DNA of 64,000 nucleotides from an uncultured Oscillospiraceae bacterium (GTDB lineage Bacteria > Bacillota > Clostridia > Oscillospirales > Oscillospiraceae): NCBI GenBank assembly GCA_934569225.1, contig CAKTKC010000001.1, positions 186,001-250,000 of the forward strand. The letters are read 5' to 3'. Shown one piece after another: positions 19,607-27,379 of the stretch. Position numbers and translations under genes: made by a program. The notes under the pieces were generated by a model that searched no databases, was not told where the DNA came from, and saw only the letters and a list, made by a program, of their open reading frames with translations. The first letter of the stretch is position 1, and each line of letters begins with the position of its first letter.

Positions 19607-19856
19607 CGCGGGGGCTGACGCTGCCTGCGTATGCTGCCAAAAAAACGGGCAGATATTTGTAGAAATTGCACATATATTTAGGACTGGCGAATACCGCTTT
19701 TTCGTAAGTTAAATAAATGGTAAAAGAAAAATTGGGGTGGTAGAATAAGATTAGCGTGTAAAAGTGCGCAATAGACTCCGGAGAACGCTTTCAGAACAAC
19801 TGAGGCGTTCAAACATTCTGCCAAGAATATGAAAAATCTGGGAGGAAAAAAGCATC
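19607..19856 (+). other. Leader region of the isomerase-family gene
   Basis: No gene is seen in these 250 bp. A hairpin with interrupted stem (19783-19788 with 19805-19810, plus CAG/CTG inside) lies about 45 bp before the start codon. No convincing promoter could be picked; TTGCAC near 19666 lacks a good partner. Confidence 0.4.
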
Positions 19857-21248
19857 ATGTTAAACTATCATGTCAAGATCGGCCTGGTTCCCATTCGCAG
19901 AGACGTCACACCCCGTCCCGGTATCTTTAACTGGGAAAAGGCGGAGGAGCGCTGCGCCGCAGCGGTAGCCTATATCGAGGAGCATTTCACTTCCGAGAAC
20001 GTTTCCTTCGTGGATCTGAAGGGAATCAACGCCGTGGATGTTCTCTACAGCGACAAGGACGTGGACGCCGTCATCGAGCGTTTCCAGGCGGAGAAGGTGG
20101 ACGCGGTATTCCTGATCAACGGCAATTTCGGCAACGAGGAAGTGGCCGGCGCTGTGGCCAAGGCCATCGGCAAGCCCGTGCTCCTGTGGGGGCCTCAGGA
20201 CACCGTGTTTGAGCCGGACGGCACCCGGTACACCGATTCTCAGTGCGGCCTGTTCGGCATGAGCCGTCAGCTGCAAAGAATGAACGTTCCCTTTACTTAC
20301 ATCGAAAACTGCCGCATTGAGGATCCGATTTTCGCCGAGGGCTTCCTGCGGTTTGTGGGCGTGGCCTGCGCCGTGAAGAACTTCAAGGGTATGCGGGTTG
20401 CCCAGGTGGGTATGCGTCCCAAGCCCTTCTGCTCCGTGATCTTCAACGAGAGCGACCTGATGGACAAGTTCGACATTCACGTCATCCCCGTCAACCTGGC
20501 GGTGATCCAGGACAAGTATAACCGGATTCTGGAGACCCGGAAGGACGAGCTGGCTGAAGGTGTTGCCAAGCTGCGCCAGATGTACGAGATCGACGACCTG
20601 TCCGAGCCGGTGCTGGACAAGGTGTATGCCTTCGTGCTCCTGTACCAGGAAATTTTTGAAGAGTACAACGTGGCCGCCGTTTCCGCGGAGTGCTGGACTG
20701 CCATGCAGCTGATGGTGGGCGCTATGCCCTGCGCGGCCTATCCCTTGCTCGCGGACATGGGATATATCATCGGCTGCGAGAGCGACATGCACGCGACGTT
20801 GACCCAGGTAGTGCTGAAGTGCCTGACTCTGGGACAGAAGAAGCCCTTCCTGGGCGAGTTCACCACCCGTCACCCCACGGAGCGGAACGTGGAGCTGCTG
20901 TGGCACTGCGGCCCCTTTGCCTATTCCCTGAAAAAGCAGGGCACCGGCGCGAAGATGGTCAACATGCGTCAGTGGATGCAGGTGGAGGACGGCCATTTCA
21001 CTGTGGCGCGGATCGACCAGGATCACGGCAGCTACTCCATCGCCGTCTGCGAGTGCGACAGCGCGGAAGGCCCCTACACCTTCGGCTCCTACATGTGGGG
21101 CAAGTTCAAGGATCTGCCCGCAGTGGAGCGCAAGCTCATCGAAGGCCCCTACATCCATCACATGTCCGAGATCGAGGGCAGCCTGACGGATTCCATCCGG
21201 GAATTCTGCAAGTACGTACCAGGTCTGACCTTCGACGGCCTCGACTAA
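19857..21248 (+). CDS. L-fucose/L-arabinose isomerase family protein
   Basis: A 463-residue protein of the Mn-dependent aldose-ketose isomerase family. The family acts on L-fucose, D-arabinose or L-arabinose and needs two acidic metal ligands; likely ligands here are Glu in VSAECWTAM (about 278) and Asp in GCESDMHATLT (about 307). The N-terminal GNFGNEEVAGAVAK segment matches the family's N-domain. GGGAGG lies about 10 nt before the ATG. Its own terminator separates it from the aldolase operon, and it lacks the RpiR-type motif found there, so the substrate may or may not belong to the same pathway. Confidence 0.85.
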   Translation: MLNYHVKIGLVPIRRDVTPRPGIFNWEKAEERCAAAVAYIEEHFTSENVSFVDLKGINAVDVLYSDKDVDAVIERFQAEKVDAVFLINGNFGNEEVAGAVAKAIGKPVLLWGPQDTVFEPDGTRYTDSQCGLFGMSRQLQRMNVPFTYIENCRIEDPIFAEGFLRFVGVACAVKNFKGMRVAQVGMRPKPFCSVIFNESDLMDKFDIHVIPVNLAVIQDKYNRILETRKDELAEGVAKLRQMYEIDDLSEPVLDKVYAFVLLYQEIFEEYNVAAVSAECWTAMQLMVGAMPCAAYPLLADMGYIIGCESDMHATLTQVVLKCLTLGQKKPFLGEFTTRHPTERNVELLWHCGPFAYSLKKQGTGAKMVNMRQWMQVEDGHFTVARIDQDHGSYSIAVCECDSAEGPYTFGSYMWGKFKDLPAVERKLIEGPYIHHMSEIEGSLTDSIREFCKYVPGLTFDGLD

Positions 21249-21255
21249 TTGCCAA

Positions 21256-21285
21256 AAACACCGCTGCTGAAAAGCGGCGGTGTTT
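21256..21285 (+). terminator. Terminator after the isomerase gene
   Basis: A stem of 13 bp (21256-21268 with 21273-21285, including one G-U) with loop GAAA ends in TTT. Confidence 0.75.
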
Positions 21286-21314
21286 CTATATGACATAATA
21301 TCCAAAATAAACAT

Positions 21315-21329
21315 TGAAATTTCGTTACA
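21315..21329. promoter_or_regulatory. Operator motif copy 1 (upstream of aldolase operon promoter)
   Basis: TGAAATTTCGTTACA begins 32 bp upstream of the -35 box. The copy at 32035 in front of the dehydrogenase operon differs at one of 15 positions, and the next six bases (ATTATT) are also shared. The likely binder is the RpiR-family protein encoded at 31119-31973. Confidence 0.7.
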
Positions 21330-21346
21330 ATTATTCCCATACCGAC

Positions 21347-21375
21347 TTGCAAAATGATATTTGCTGTGGTATAGT
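21347..21375 (+). promoter_or_regulatory. Sigma-A promoter of the aldolase/kinase/DUF4867 operon
   Basis: TTGCAA (21347-21352) and TATAGT (21370-21375) have a 17-bp spacer. The leader to the ATG is about 80 nt and holds the second operator copy. Confidence 0.8.
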
Positions 21376-21428
21376 GATGCTGAGATTGTAATAGAGATTC
21401 TATTTGCATCTTTCAAGCGCAGGAAAAC

Positions 21429-21443
21429 TGAAATTTTATTACA
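21429..21443. promoter_or_regulatory. Operator motif copy 2 (5' leader of aldolase gene)
   Basis: TGAAATTTTATTACA lies 114 bp after copy 1 and just before the AGGAGGA ribosome binding site, so bound protein could block elongation or form a loop with copy 1. Confidence 0.65.
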
Positions 21444-21460
21444 TAACAGGAGGAAGCATT

Positions 21461-22282
21461 ATGATTTACGATCTGAAGAAGATTCTGGACATTGGTGAGG
21501 AGAACGGCTTCGCCGTACCCGCTTTCAATGTGTACAACCTGGAAACCGTTATGGGCGTTATGCAGGCAGCCGAGGAGACCGGCGCCCCCGTCATTTTCCA
21601 GATGTACAGCCGCCTGTTTGATTCCCAGATCGCCCAGTACGTCGCCCCCATCATCCGGGAGGCCATGAACAACATGAAGACCCCCGTGGCCTTCCACCTG
21701 GATCACGGCGCGGGCGTTCCCGAGGTTCTGCGGGCGTTCCGCTACGGCGCGACGGGCGTTATGATCGACGCTTCCAGAAAGCCCCTGGAAGAGAACATCG
21801 CGATCACCAAGGGCGTTGTGGAGATGGCCGCGGAAATGGGCATCGGCGTCGAGGGTGAGCTGGGCGAAGTCGGCAAGGCCGCCGAGGGCGTTTCCAAGGA
21901 TTACACCAAGGTGGAGGATGCCGCAAAGTTCGTGAATGAGACCGGCGTCTGCGCCCTGGCTGTGGCGGTGGGTACTGCCCACGGTCATTACAAGCAGGCT
22001 CCCGTTCTGGCGCTGAAGCGGATCGAAGAGCTGCACGAGGGTCAGAAGGCACACCTGGTGCTGCACGGCGGTTCCGGCGTTCCCGACGATCAGATCGCGG
22101 CGGCGGTCAAAGCCGGTATCCGTAAGATCAACTTCGGCACCGACGTCTGCTGCTCGCTGCTGGACGGTATCCGGGCGGTCGATCCTTCCATCCTGGCGCT
22201 GGATCTGTTCATGCAGGGTCCCACTGCCCGGGTGAAGGACTTTGCCATCAGCAAAATCAAGCTTCTGGGAGCGGATCGGTAA
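21461..22282 (+). CDS. Class II fructose-bisphosphate-aldolase family protein
   Basis: A 273-residue zinc-dependent aldolase of the FbaA/GatY/KbaY/IolJ family, which splits a ketose (bis)phosphate into DHAP and an aldehyde. Conserved parts: FHLDHG (catalytic Asp and Zn ligand, about 78-83), VEGELGEVG (about 132-140), AVGTAHGHYK (Zn ligand His) and HGGSGVPDD (Zn ligand His and phosphate loop). ATG at 21461 follows AGGAGGA. It is the first gene of a three-gene operon with a sugar kinase and DUF4867, so its substrate is probably the phosphoketose made by that kinase. The short form (273 residues) favours a tagatose- or inositol-type substrate over glycolytic FBP. Confidence 0.92.
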   Translation: MIYDLKKILDIGEENGFAVPAFNVYNLETVMGVMQAAEETGAPVIFQMYSRLFDSQIAQYVAPIIREAMNNMKTPVAFHLDHGAGVPEVLRAFRYGATGVMIDASRKPLEENIAITKGVVEMAAEMGIGVEGELGEVGKAAEGVSKDYTKVEDAAKFVNETGVCALAVAVGTAHGHYKQAPVLALKRIEELHEGQKAHLVLHGGSGVPDDQIAAAVKAGIRKINFGTDVCCSLLDGIRAVDPSILALDLFMQGPTARVKDFAISKIKLLGADR

Positions 22283-23199
22283 TGGCAAGTGTAGTTGGCA
22301 TCGGCGCCGCGGTCTTTGACATTCTGATGACCGTGGACGCCTTCCCCCGTGAGGATACCAAGCTCCGGGGTCTGGAAACCAAATTCCAGTGCGGCGGCCC
22401 CTGCGCCACCGGACTGGTAGCCATCAGCAAGCTTGGGGAGACCGCCAGTTACATGGGCACCGTGGGCGACGATATGTACGGCACCTTTGTGAAGGCCGAA
22501 ATGGAGCGCTACGGCGTGGATACCTCCTGCGTGAAGGTGAATCCCGGCCTGACCTTCCACAGCGTGGTTCTGCTGAACGTCAGCAACAGCAGCCGTACCT
22601 GCGTCTGGAACCGGGGAGAAGCGGCGGCACCTACGGTGGAGGATATCGATCTGGACGCTCTGAAGCAGGCAAAGTACCTGCATCTGGACGGCAACCAGCT
22701 GGACTGCGCCATTTTTGCGGCGGAGAAAGCCCATGAAATGGGCGTCACGGTCAGCATGGACGCAGGCGGCGCTTACCCGAATATCGAGAAACTCCTGCCG
22801 CTGGTGGATGTGCTGATTCCCAGCGAGGAATTTTCCATGAAGGTTACCGGCTGCGCCACGGCGGTGGAGGCCGCGGCGGTATTGCAGGAGCGGTATCATC
22901 CTCAGATTCTGGTGATCACCCAGGGCAGCAAGGGCGGCTTTATCTGGGAGAACGGCAAGGAAGTCCGCTATCCCGTGTTCCCCGTGAAGGCGATCGACTC
23001 CAACGGCGCGGGAGACACCTTCCACGGTGCGTTCGTGGCGGCGCGGCTGAAGGGCATGGACGTGTACGAAGCCTGCCGTTTTGCCTCCGCTACCTCCGCT
23101 TTGAAATGCACCCGCTTCGGTGCCCAGCAGGGCATCCCCGGCTACGAGGAAGTCCTGGAATTTATGAAGACTCACGAGGGAGTTGTGTACGATGGATAA
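22282..23199 (+). CDS. PfkB-family carbohydrate kinase
   Basis: A 305-residue ribokinase-fold kinase. The substrate-binding N-terminal glycine motif GGPCATG (about 39-45) and the catalytic NGAGDTFHGAF signature with its Asp (about 238-248) are intact. The start ATG overlaps the aldolase stop (TAATG at 22280-22284), indicating tight coupling. Kinase plus class II aldolase is the logic of tagatose-6-phosphate and inositol breakdown (LacC/LacD, IolC/IolJ), but sequence alone does not tell the sugar. Confidence 0.92.
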   Translation: MASVVGIGAAVFDILMTVDAFPREDTKLRGLETKFQCGGPCATGLVAISKLGETASYMGTVGDDMYGTFVKAEMERYGVDTSCVKVNPGLTFHSVVLLNVSNSSRTCVWNRGEAAAPTVEDIDLDALKQAKYLHLDGNQLDCAIFAAEKAHEMGVTVSMDAGGAYPNIEKLLPLVDVLIPSEEFSMKVTGCATAVEAAAVLQERYHPQILVITQGSKGGFIWENGKEVRYPVFPVKAIDSNGAGDTFHGAFVAARLKGMDVYEACRFASATSALKCTRFGAQQGIPGYEEVLEFMKTHEGVVYDG

Positions 23200-23854
23200 T
23201 TTGCAGAAGTTACAGGCGGCAAATCCCCACATTCCAATTCACACCATCCATGATGCGGTGTTCCGGCGCTACGGCAGCGTGATTCAGGAGGACACCTCTG
23301 CGTTCTGCGCGGCGGCGGAGACCCTTCCGTTCCCGGAAGAGGGAAGCAAGTATGTTGCTTCGACTCCGGAGCTGGACGAAATTCCGGCGGCGGCGAAGCT
23401 GCGGGAAATCCACTGCGGCGGTCTGGACGAGCAGATCGGCCTGTGCTGGGGACATTCCAATCAGCTGAACGCTCTGGAGTGGCACACCTGCAACGAGTTC
23501 AACATTGCCGTCCGGGAGCTGGTTCTGCTGCTGGCGAAGCGGGAAGATCTGGACGAGGACGGCCGCCTGAACGCGGACAAGGTGCAGGCGTTTTATCTGG
23601 CTCAGGGCGAGATGATCGAGGTGTATTCGGACACCCTGCATTTCTGCCCCTGCGAGGTGACAGAGAACGGCTTCAGCTGCATCGTGGGATTGCAGCGGGG
23701 AACCAACCTGCCCATTGCCCCTGAGCAGAAGGTGAACAAGCTCTGGGCGGCCAACAAATGGCTGCTGGGACACGAGGCGAACACCGGCCTCATCGAACGG
23801 GGCGCGTTCCCTGGAATTTACGGGGAAAACTGGAGGATCAATCCCATCAAGTAA
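23192..23854 (+). CDS. DUF4867 family protein, cupin-like
   Basis: A 220-residue protein that matches DUF4867 as I recall it; the family has no assigned reaction. A cupin-like metal site is suggested by EWHTCNEFN (about 93-101; His and Glu) and TLHFCPCEV (about 149-157; His). Cupin proteins of similar size include D-lyxose isomerase and glucose-6-phosphate isomerase, so a sugar or sugar-phosphate isomerase is plausible. The ATG overlaps the kinase stop by 8 nt. It should act in the same pathway as the kinase and aldolase. Confidence 0.78.
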   Translation: MDNLQKLQAANPHIPIHTIHDAVFRRYGSVIQEDTSAFCAAAETLPFPEEGSKYVASTPELDEIPAAAKLREIHCGGLDEQIGLCWGHSNQLNALEWHTCNEFNIAVRELVLLLAKREDLDEDGRLNADKVQAFYLAQGEMIEVYSDTLHFCPCEVTENGFSCIVGLQRGTNLPIAPEQKVNKLWAANKWLLGHEANTGLIERGAFPGIYGENWRINPIK

Positions 23855-23876
23855 CGCAAAAATGCTGCCTTTTGAC

Positions 23877-24066
23877 GGGCGGACGTAAAACAGGGAATGG
23901 AGCGTATCGATACAGATACGCTCCATTTCTCGTGTCGGGGTACAGCCCCTTGGCTCTCCCTCCGGGAGAGCTGTCACCGAAGGTGACCGAGAGGGTACCG
24001 CACCCTAGTATACCCTCTCCGTCCTCGCTTCGCTCGGCCACCTCTCCCATAGGGAGAGGCAAGGGG
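23877..24066 (+). repeat. Dispersed palindromic element, long copy
   Basis: A 12-bp stem (23897-23908 with 23915-23926, loop GATACA), followed by TTTCT, can terminate the aldolase operon. Next comes a palindromic block with 15-bp terminal inverted repeats (23946-23960 and 24052-24066, 14 of 15 matching). Inside are hairpins at 23953-23971, 23973-23987, a GAGAGGGTA/TACCCTCTC pair (23989-23997 with 24011-24019), and 24041-24059. It is related to 3194-3287, which lacks most of the internal part. The block resembles intergenic repeats I associate with Oscillospiraceae genomes. Confidence 0.8.
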
Positions 24067-24081
24067 AGGGACGCATTTGAC

Positions 24082-24351
24082 TTATTCTTCGGCGTCTTTC
24101 TGCGGCTCCTGAGCGTCCTCCGGCTTGCGGTAGTATTCTTTCAGCAGCAGAACAAGATACCGCACGACGAAGACAATGCCGCCGCCCAGCACGGCGATGC
24201 CGAGAAGCAAAACCTTGACACTGGGGGCATCAGCACCGCCGACGATATAGGCCTGGACGATTTTTGCCAGCATATAGGCAAGAAGCAGCAGGGCGGTGCC
24301 GACCAGGACGATGCGGTTTCCCACCTGCGTGGATTTGTTCTGTTTGCTCAT
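24082..24351 (-). CDS. Small two-helix membrane protein of unknown function
   Basis: An 89-residue protein with two transmembrane helices (about 12-33 and 42-64) and a charged C-terminus rich in Glu, Asp and Lys. ATG at 24351 has GGAGG upstream; an upstream in-frame start has none. It has its own promoter at 24378-24406. I do not recognise the family. Confidence 0.65.
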   Translation of the reverse strand: MSKQNKSTQVGNRIVLVGTALLLLAYMLAKIVQAYIVGGADAPSVKVLLLGIAVLGGGIVFVVRYLVLLLKEYYRKPEDAQEPQKDAEE

Positions 24352-24377
24352 AGAATGGCCTCCTTCACTTTTGTACA

Positions 24378-24406
24378 AGGATACGGTATTTTTAAGCAAA
24401 TGTCAA
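24378..24406 (-). promoter_or_regulatory. Sigma-A promoter for the small membrane protein
   Basis: On the minus strand TTGACA (24406-24401) and TATCCT (24383-24378) are 17 bp apart, 27 bp from the ATG. Confidence 0.7.
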
Positions 24407-24424
24407 TATCGGCAGAAATAATGA

Positions 24425-24453
24425 TTGACAACACCCGGCTTCGGCTGTTATTG
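24425..24453 (+). promoter_or_regulatory. Candidate promoter for the gene at 24479
   Basis: TTGACA (24425-24430) and TTATTG (24448-24453) have a 17-bp spacer. The ATG follows about 25 nt later, giving a very short leader. Confidence 0.55.
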
Positions 24454-24478
24454 TGATGGGTAGAAATGAGGTGTGCAC

Positions 24479-24925
24479 ATGGAACAACTACAGAAATTGA
24501 TCGACGAATACGTAAAATGGACGGAGGAAAACCGGATGGCGGGGAAGAAGATCGCCATCTATCTCGGCCTTCAGGTGGAGCAAAGCCCGAAACACACTGC
24601 TTTTTATGAGGCGGTAGGGGAGTGGGCGAAGACATTCGCGGCCGGACAGCCGGAGCATGAGCAGACGGTGGCGGCAGTGCGGACGCTGCTGTTTTCCGCC
24701 GGGGAGCATCTGGGCAGCGAGGCGGAATGGTATCTGATCGCCATCCAGAACTACGCGAAGGACTTCCTTGGCGAACTGAGCGTGGAGGAAAAGGCGCAGC
24801 TGGCGGAGGGCTACCGGAAGAAATACCCCGCGGGCAGACGGCTTCCTTTGCAGAATGAGATTTACAGGCTCCTTTCCGGAGAGAAGAAGAAACCTTTCTG
24901 GAAATGGCATATCAACCAAAAATGA
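24479..24925 (+). CDS. Small soluble protein of unknown function
   Basis: A 148-residue, probably all-helical protein with many charged residues and no motif I recognise. The ATG at 24479 follows GAGGTG; a GTG two codons earlier is possible. It stands alone between two minus- or plus-strand units and has its own promoter. No function proposed. Confidence 0.65.
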   Translation: MEQLQKLIDEYVKWTEENRMAGKKIAIYLGLQVEQSPKHTAFYEAVGEWAKTFAAGQPEHEQTVAAVRTLLFSAGEHLGSEAEWYLIAIQNYAKDFLGELSVEEKAQLAEGYRKKYPAGRRLPLQNEIYRLLSGEKKKPFWKWHINQK

Positions 24926-24952
24926 GCCGCAATTTATGGTGAATATTGGCAC

Positions 24953-24981
24953 TTGTTATTCGAGGGGAAATCTGTTACGAT
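24953..24981 (+). promoter_or_regulatory. Promoter of the LacI-family gene
   Basis: TTGTTA (24953-24958) and TACGAT (24976-24981) with a 17-bp spacer. The predicted start lies next to the operator at 24989-25004. Confidence 0.6.
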
Positions 24982-24988
24982 ATAAACA

Positions 24989-25004
24989 ACGTAAGCGGTT
25001 TCGT
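24989..25004. promoter_or_regulatory. LacI-type operator, autoregulatory site
   Basis: ACGTAAGCGGTTTCGT matches 14 of 16 positions of the perfect palindrome at 26105-26120. Its position just downstream of the -10 box fits repression of the regulator's own gene. Confidence 0.65.
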
Positions 25005-25030
25005 AAAAGGTTACGAATTGGGTGAATGAA

Positions 25031-26041
25031 ATGACTCTGAAAGATATTGCGCGACTTGCCAACTGCTCGACAGCGACGGTCTCCCGTGTTATCAACAACG
25101 AAAAAGGCGTTTCCGAGGAGACGAGAGCCTATATCCAGCGGGTCATTGACGAGAACGGCTACCAGCCCAACAAGCAGGCGAAGGGATTGGCAGAGCAGAA
25201 GACCAACACGCTCCTGTTTGTTTACGAAAACACACCCGACAACCCCTTCTTCACCGAGCTGATCCGCGGCGCTATCGACGGAGCGAAGGAAGCCCACCAG
25301 ATCCTGCTGTTCAACATCATCTGCGACAGCTACGTCACGGATTATTTCCTGAACGCCTTACGTTCCGACCAGATCGACGGCGTCATCGTGGCGTCCACAG
25401 GTCTGGAGGAGACGCGGAATTTCGCGAAGATGGTCGCGAGCGAAGGCCGTCATCTGGTGCTGATCAACGACCCCATCGGCGAACTGAACGTTCCCAGAAT
25501 CTACATCAACAACGACCAGTCGGCCTATCAGGCCACGCGCCACCTTCTGGAATGCGGCCACACCCGCATCGGCCACATCGGCGGCAGAACCACCTCCTAT
25601 CCCAGCTATCAGCGCTTTGAGGGCTACAGCCGGGCGATGACGGACGCCGGTCTGCGGCGCTATGTTGACCGGTACACCATCATGGACAACACCAACCGGG
25701 AGGAAGCCCGGGCGGCGGCGAAGAAGCTGCTGGCAAAGAAGAACCGCCCCACGGCAATCTTCTGCGCCAACGACTCTCTGGCCTTTGGGGTGTGCGCGGC
25801 AGTGAGCGACGTGGGACTGCGGGTACCCAACGACGTATCCGTGGTCGGCTACGACGATATCGCGATGGCCTCCACCTTCGAGCCGAAGCTGACGACCATC
25901 CATCAGCCCATATACGAAATGGGGCGCCGCAGCATCCAGCTGATGCTGCACCAGACCCAGAGCGGCGGCACGGGAATCCCCGAATCCGTGGTGTTGTCCG
26001 CGTCCCTCGTCAAACGTGAGTCGGTACGAAACCTGTTATAG
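25031..26041 (+). CDS. LacI-family transcriptional regulator
   Basis: A 336-residue repressor with an N-terminal LacI helix-turn-helix and hinge (TLKDIARLANCSTATVSRVI, residues 2-21) and a periplasmic-binding-protein-like effector domain. ATG 25031 matches the usual family start; GTG 25022 is an alternative. The palindrome ACGTAAGCGCTTACGT at 26105-26120 and a near copy in front of its own start codon are the likely operators, so it should control itself and the ribose-type importer that follows, with the imported sugar as inducer. Confidence 0.92.
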   Translation: MTLKDIARLANCSTATVSRVINNEKGVSEETRAYIQRVIDENGYQPNKQAKGLAEQKTNTLLFVYENTPDNPFFTELIRGAIDGAKEAHQILLFNIICDSYVTDYFLNALRSDQIDGVIVASTGLEETRNFAKMVASEGRHLVLINDPIGELNVPRIYINNDQSAYQATRHLLECGHTRIGHIGGRTTSYPSYQRFEGYSRAMTDAGLRRYVDRYTIMDNTNREEARAAAKKLLAKKNRPTAIFCANDSLAFGVCAAVSDVGLRVPNDVSVVGYDDIAMASTFEPKLTTIHQPIYEMGRRSIQLMLHQTQSGGTGIPESVVLSASLVKRESVRNLL

Positions 26042-26046
26042 AATGG

Positions 26047-26094
26047 AAAAATGCAAAGGGAAAAACCAGAGGTTAAAGGACTTTGCATTTTTTT
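26047..26094 (+). terminator. Terminator of the LacI-family gene
   Basis: A 12-bp AT-rich stem (26047-26058 with 26081-26092) and a run of T. The loop is long (22 nt). Confidence 0.7.
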
Positions 26095-26104
26095 GAACCG
26101 CAGA

Positions 26105-26120
26105 ACGTAAGCGCTTACGT
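26105..26120. promoter_or_regulatory. Perfect LacI-type operator of the importer operon
   Basis: ACGTAAGCGCTTACGT is a perfect 16-bp palindrome with the central CG expected of LacI-family sites, 115 bp before the binding-protein gene. A second inverted repeat, TTGATAC/GTATCAA (26135-26155 region), follows and may overlap the promoter. Confidence 0.75.
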
Positions 26121-26234
26121 AAACGAAAAACTGATTGATACATAACGGGTATCAAAACGGCAATAAAAGCGCGCATGAAACCGTAACTTGTGCCGGGATC
26201 CCCGGCATAAAATAAAAACAAAGGAGCACACATA

Positions 26235-27299
26235 ATGAAAAAGATCGTAGCGTTTTTCCTCGCAATGAGCATGGTAGTTGTCATGCTGGCCGGCTGCGGC
26301 GCGTCCCAGACCCCCACAACAACCGAAGCCCCCAAGGCCGAAACCAAGGCTGCCACCGAAGCTGCCCCCGCAGCTGAGACCGAGCAGAAGGAACTGACCA
26401 TCGCCGGTATCGTCTTCAAGGACGAGTTCACCATGAAGATGGTTCAGCAGGGCTATGAGGATGCCGCCAAGGATTACGGCGTGAACCTCGTCCTCGGCAA
26501 CTCCATGGGCGACCTGGCCAACGAGCAGCAGCTGGTTTATAGCTACATCGACATGGGCGTTGACGGCATCGCCATCACCCCCTACTCCGAAGAAGCCTCC
26601 ATCCCCATCCTGAAGGAAGCCTATGACAAGGGCATCGAAGTGGCCGTGGCCAACATCAAGCTGAACGACGCTTCCTTCGTCTGCGGCGGCTTCACCTCCC
26701 AGGACCTGCTGAACGGCCAGAAGCTGGGCGACTACACCGCCAAGTACCTGTCCGACAAGTACGGCAACGACCTGAAGATCGCCATCATGGACTTTGACGC
26801 TGCCATCCCCGAGCAGTCCAAGGCCCGCTACGGCGGCTTCCTGGAAAAGCTGACCGAGCACGGCGTCAACTATGAGATCGTCGCCCAGCAGTCCTCCACC
26901 TCCAAGAACGACAACGTGCCCATCGTTGAAGCCATGCTGGCGGGCGCTCCCGACTGCAACGTCTTCTTCTGCACCTCCGCCGCCTTCACCAACGTCGTTG
27001 TGCAGGTCGTTATGAACATGGGTCTGTCCGACAAGATCACCGTCGTCGGCTACGACATGGGCGAGCAGACCGCTACCCAGATCCTGGACGAGAACTCTCC
27101 TCTGTACTGCACGCTGGAGCAGGATATGTACACCATGGGCTACAAGGCTGTTGAGCAGCTGGTCAAGACCCTGCGGGGCGAAGAGACCGAGTGCCCCCGG
27201 GGCGACACCGTCTATCTGGAAGGCATCATCCACAGCAAGGAAGATCTGGCCGGTGTTCAGACCTGGCTGGACGGCTACTACAAGCTGGCCAACGGCTAA
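26235..27299 (+). CDS. Ribose-type sugar-binding lipoprotein (RbsB-like)
   Basis: A 354-residue periplasmic-binding-protein type 1 component. The signal peptide ends at lipobox LAGC (Cys about 20), followed by a Thr/Ala/Glu-rich linker. The mature part has the RbsB-type core (GIAITPYSEEASIPILKEAY, about 113-132). It delivers a monosaccharide to the ATPase and permease encoded next. Regulated by the LacI protein upstream, judging by the operator. Strong codon bias suggests high expression. Confidence 0.92.
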   Translation: MKKIVAFFLAMSMVVVMLAGCGASQTPTTTEAPKAETKAATEAAPAAETEQKELTIAGIVFKDEFTMKMVQQGYEDAAKDYGVNLVLGNSMGDLANEQQLVYSYIDMGVDGIAITPYSEEASIPILKEAYDKGIEVAVANIKLNDASFVCGGFTSQDLLNGQKLGDYTAKYLSDKYGNDLKIAIMDFDAAIPEQSKARYGGFLEKLTEHGVNYEIVAQQSSTSKNDNVPIVEAMLAGAPDCNVFFCTSAAFTNVVVQVVMNMGLSDKITVVGYDMGEQTATQILDENSPLYCTLEQDMYTMGYKAVEQLVKTLRGEETECPRGDTVYLEGIIHSKEDLAGVQTWLDGYYKLANG

Positions 27300-27322
27300 T
27301 CGATTTTCGTAAGCATTCCATA

Positions 27323-27350
27323 AGGCTCCGGGGCTTCGCACCCGGAGCCT
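27323..27350 (+). other. Hairpin between binding-protein and ATPase genes
   Basis: A 10-bp stem (27323-27332 with 27341-27350) without a U tract. It probably protects the binding-protein message from 3' decay or lowers downstream expression. Confidence 0.65.
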
Positions 27351-27379
27351 CTCCAATCAAAGAGAGTGGTGAATAAAAA

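Noticed and set aside
19857..21248. Inclusion of the fucose/arabinose isomerase-family gene in the RpiR regulon
   Set aside because: It ends in its own terminator and its 250-bp leader has no copy of the shared motif.
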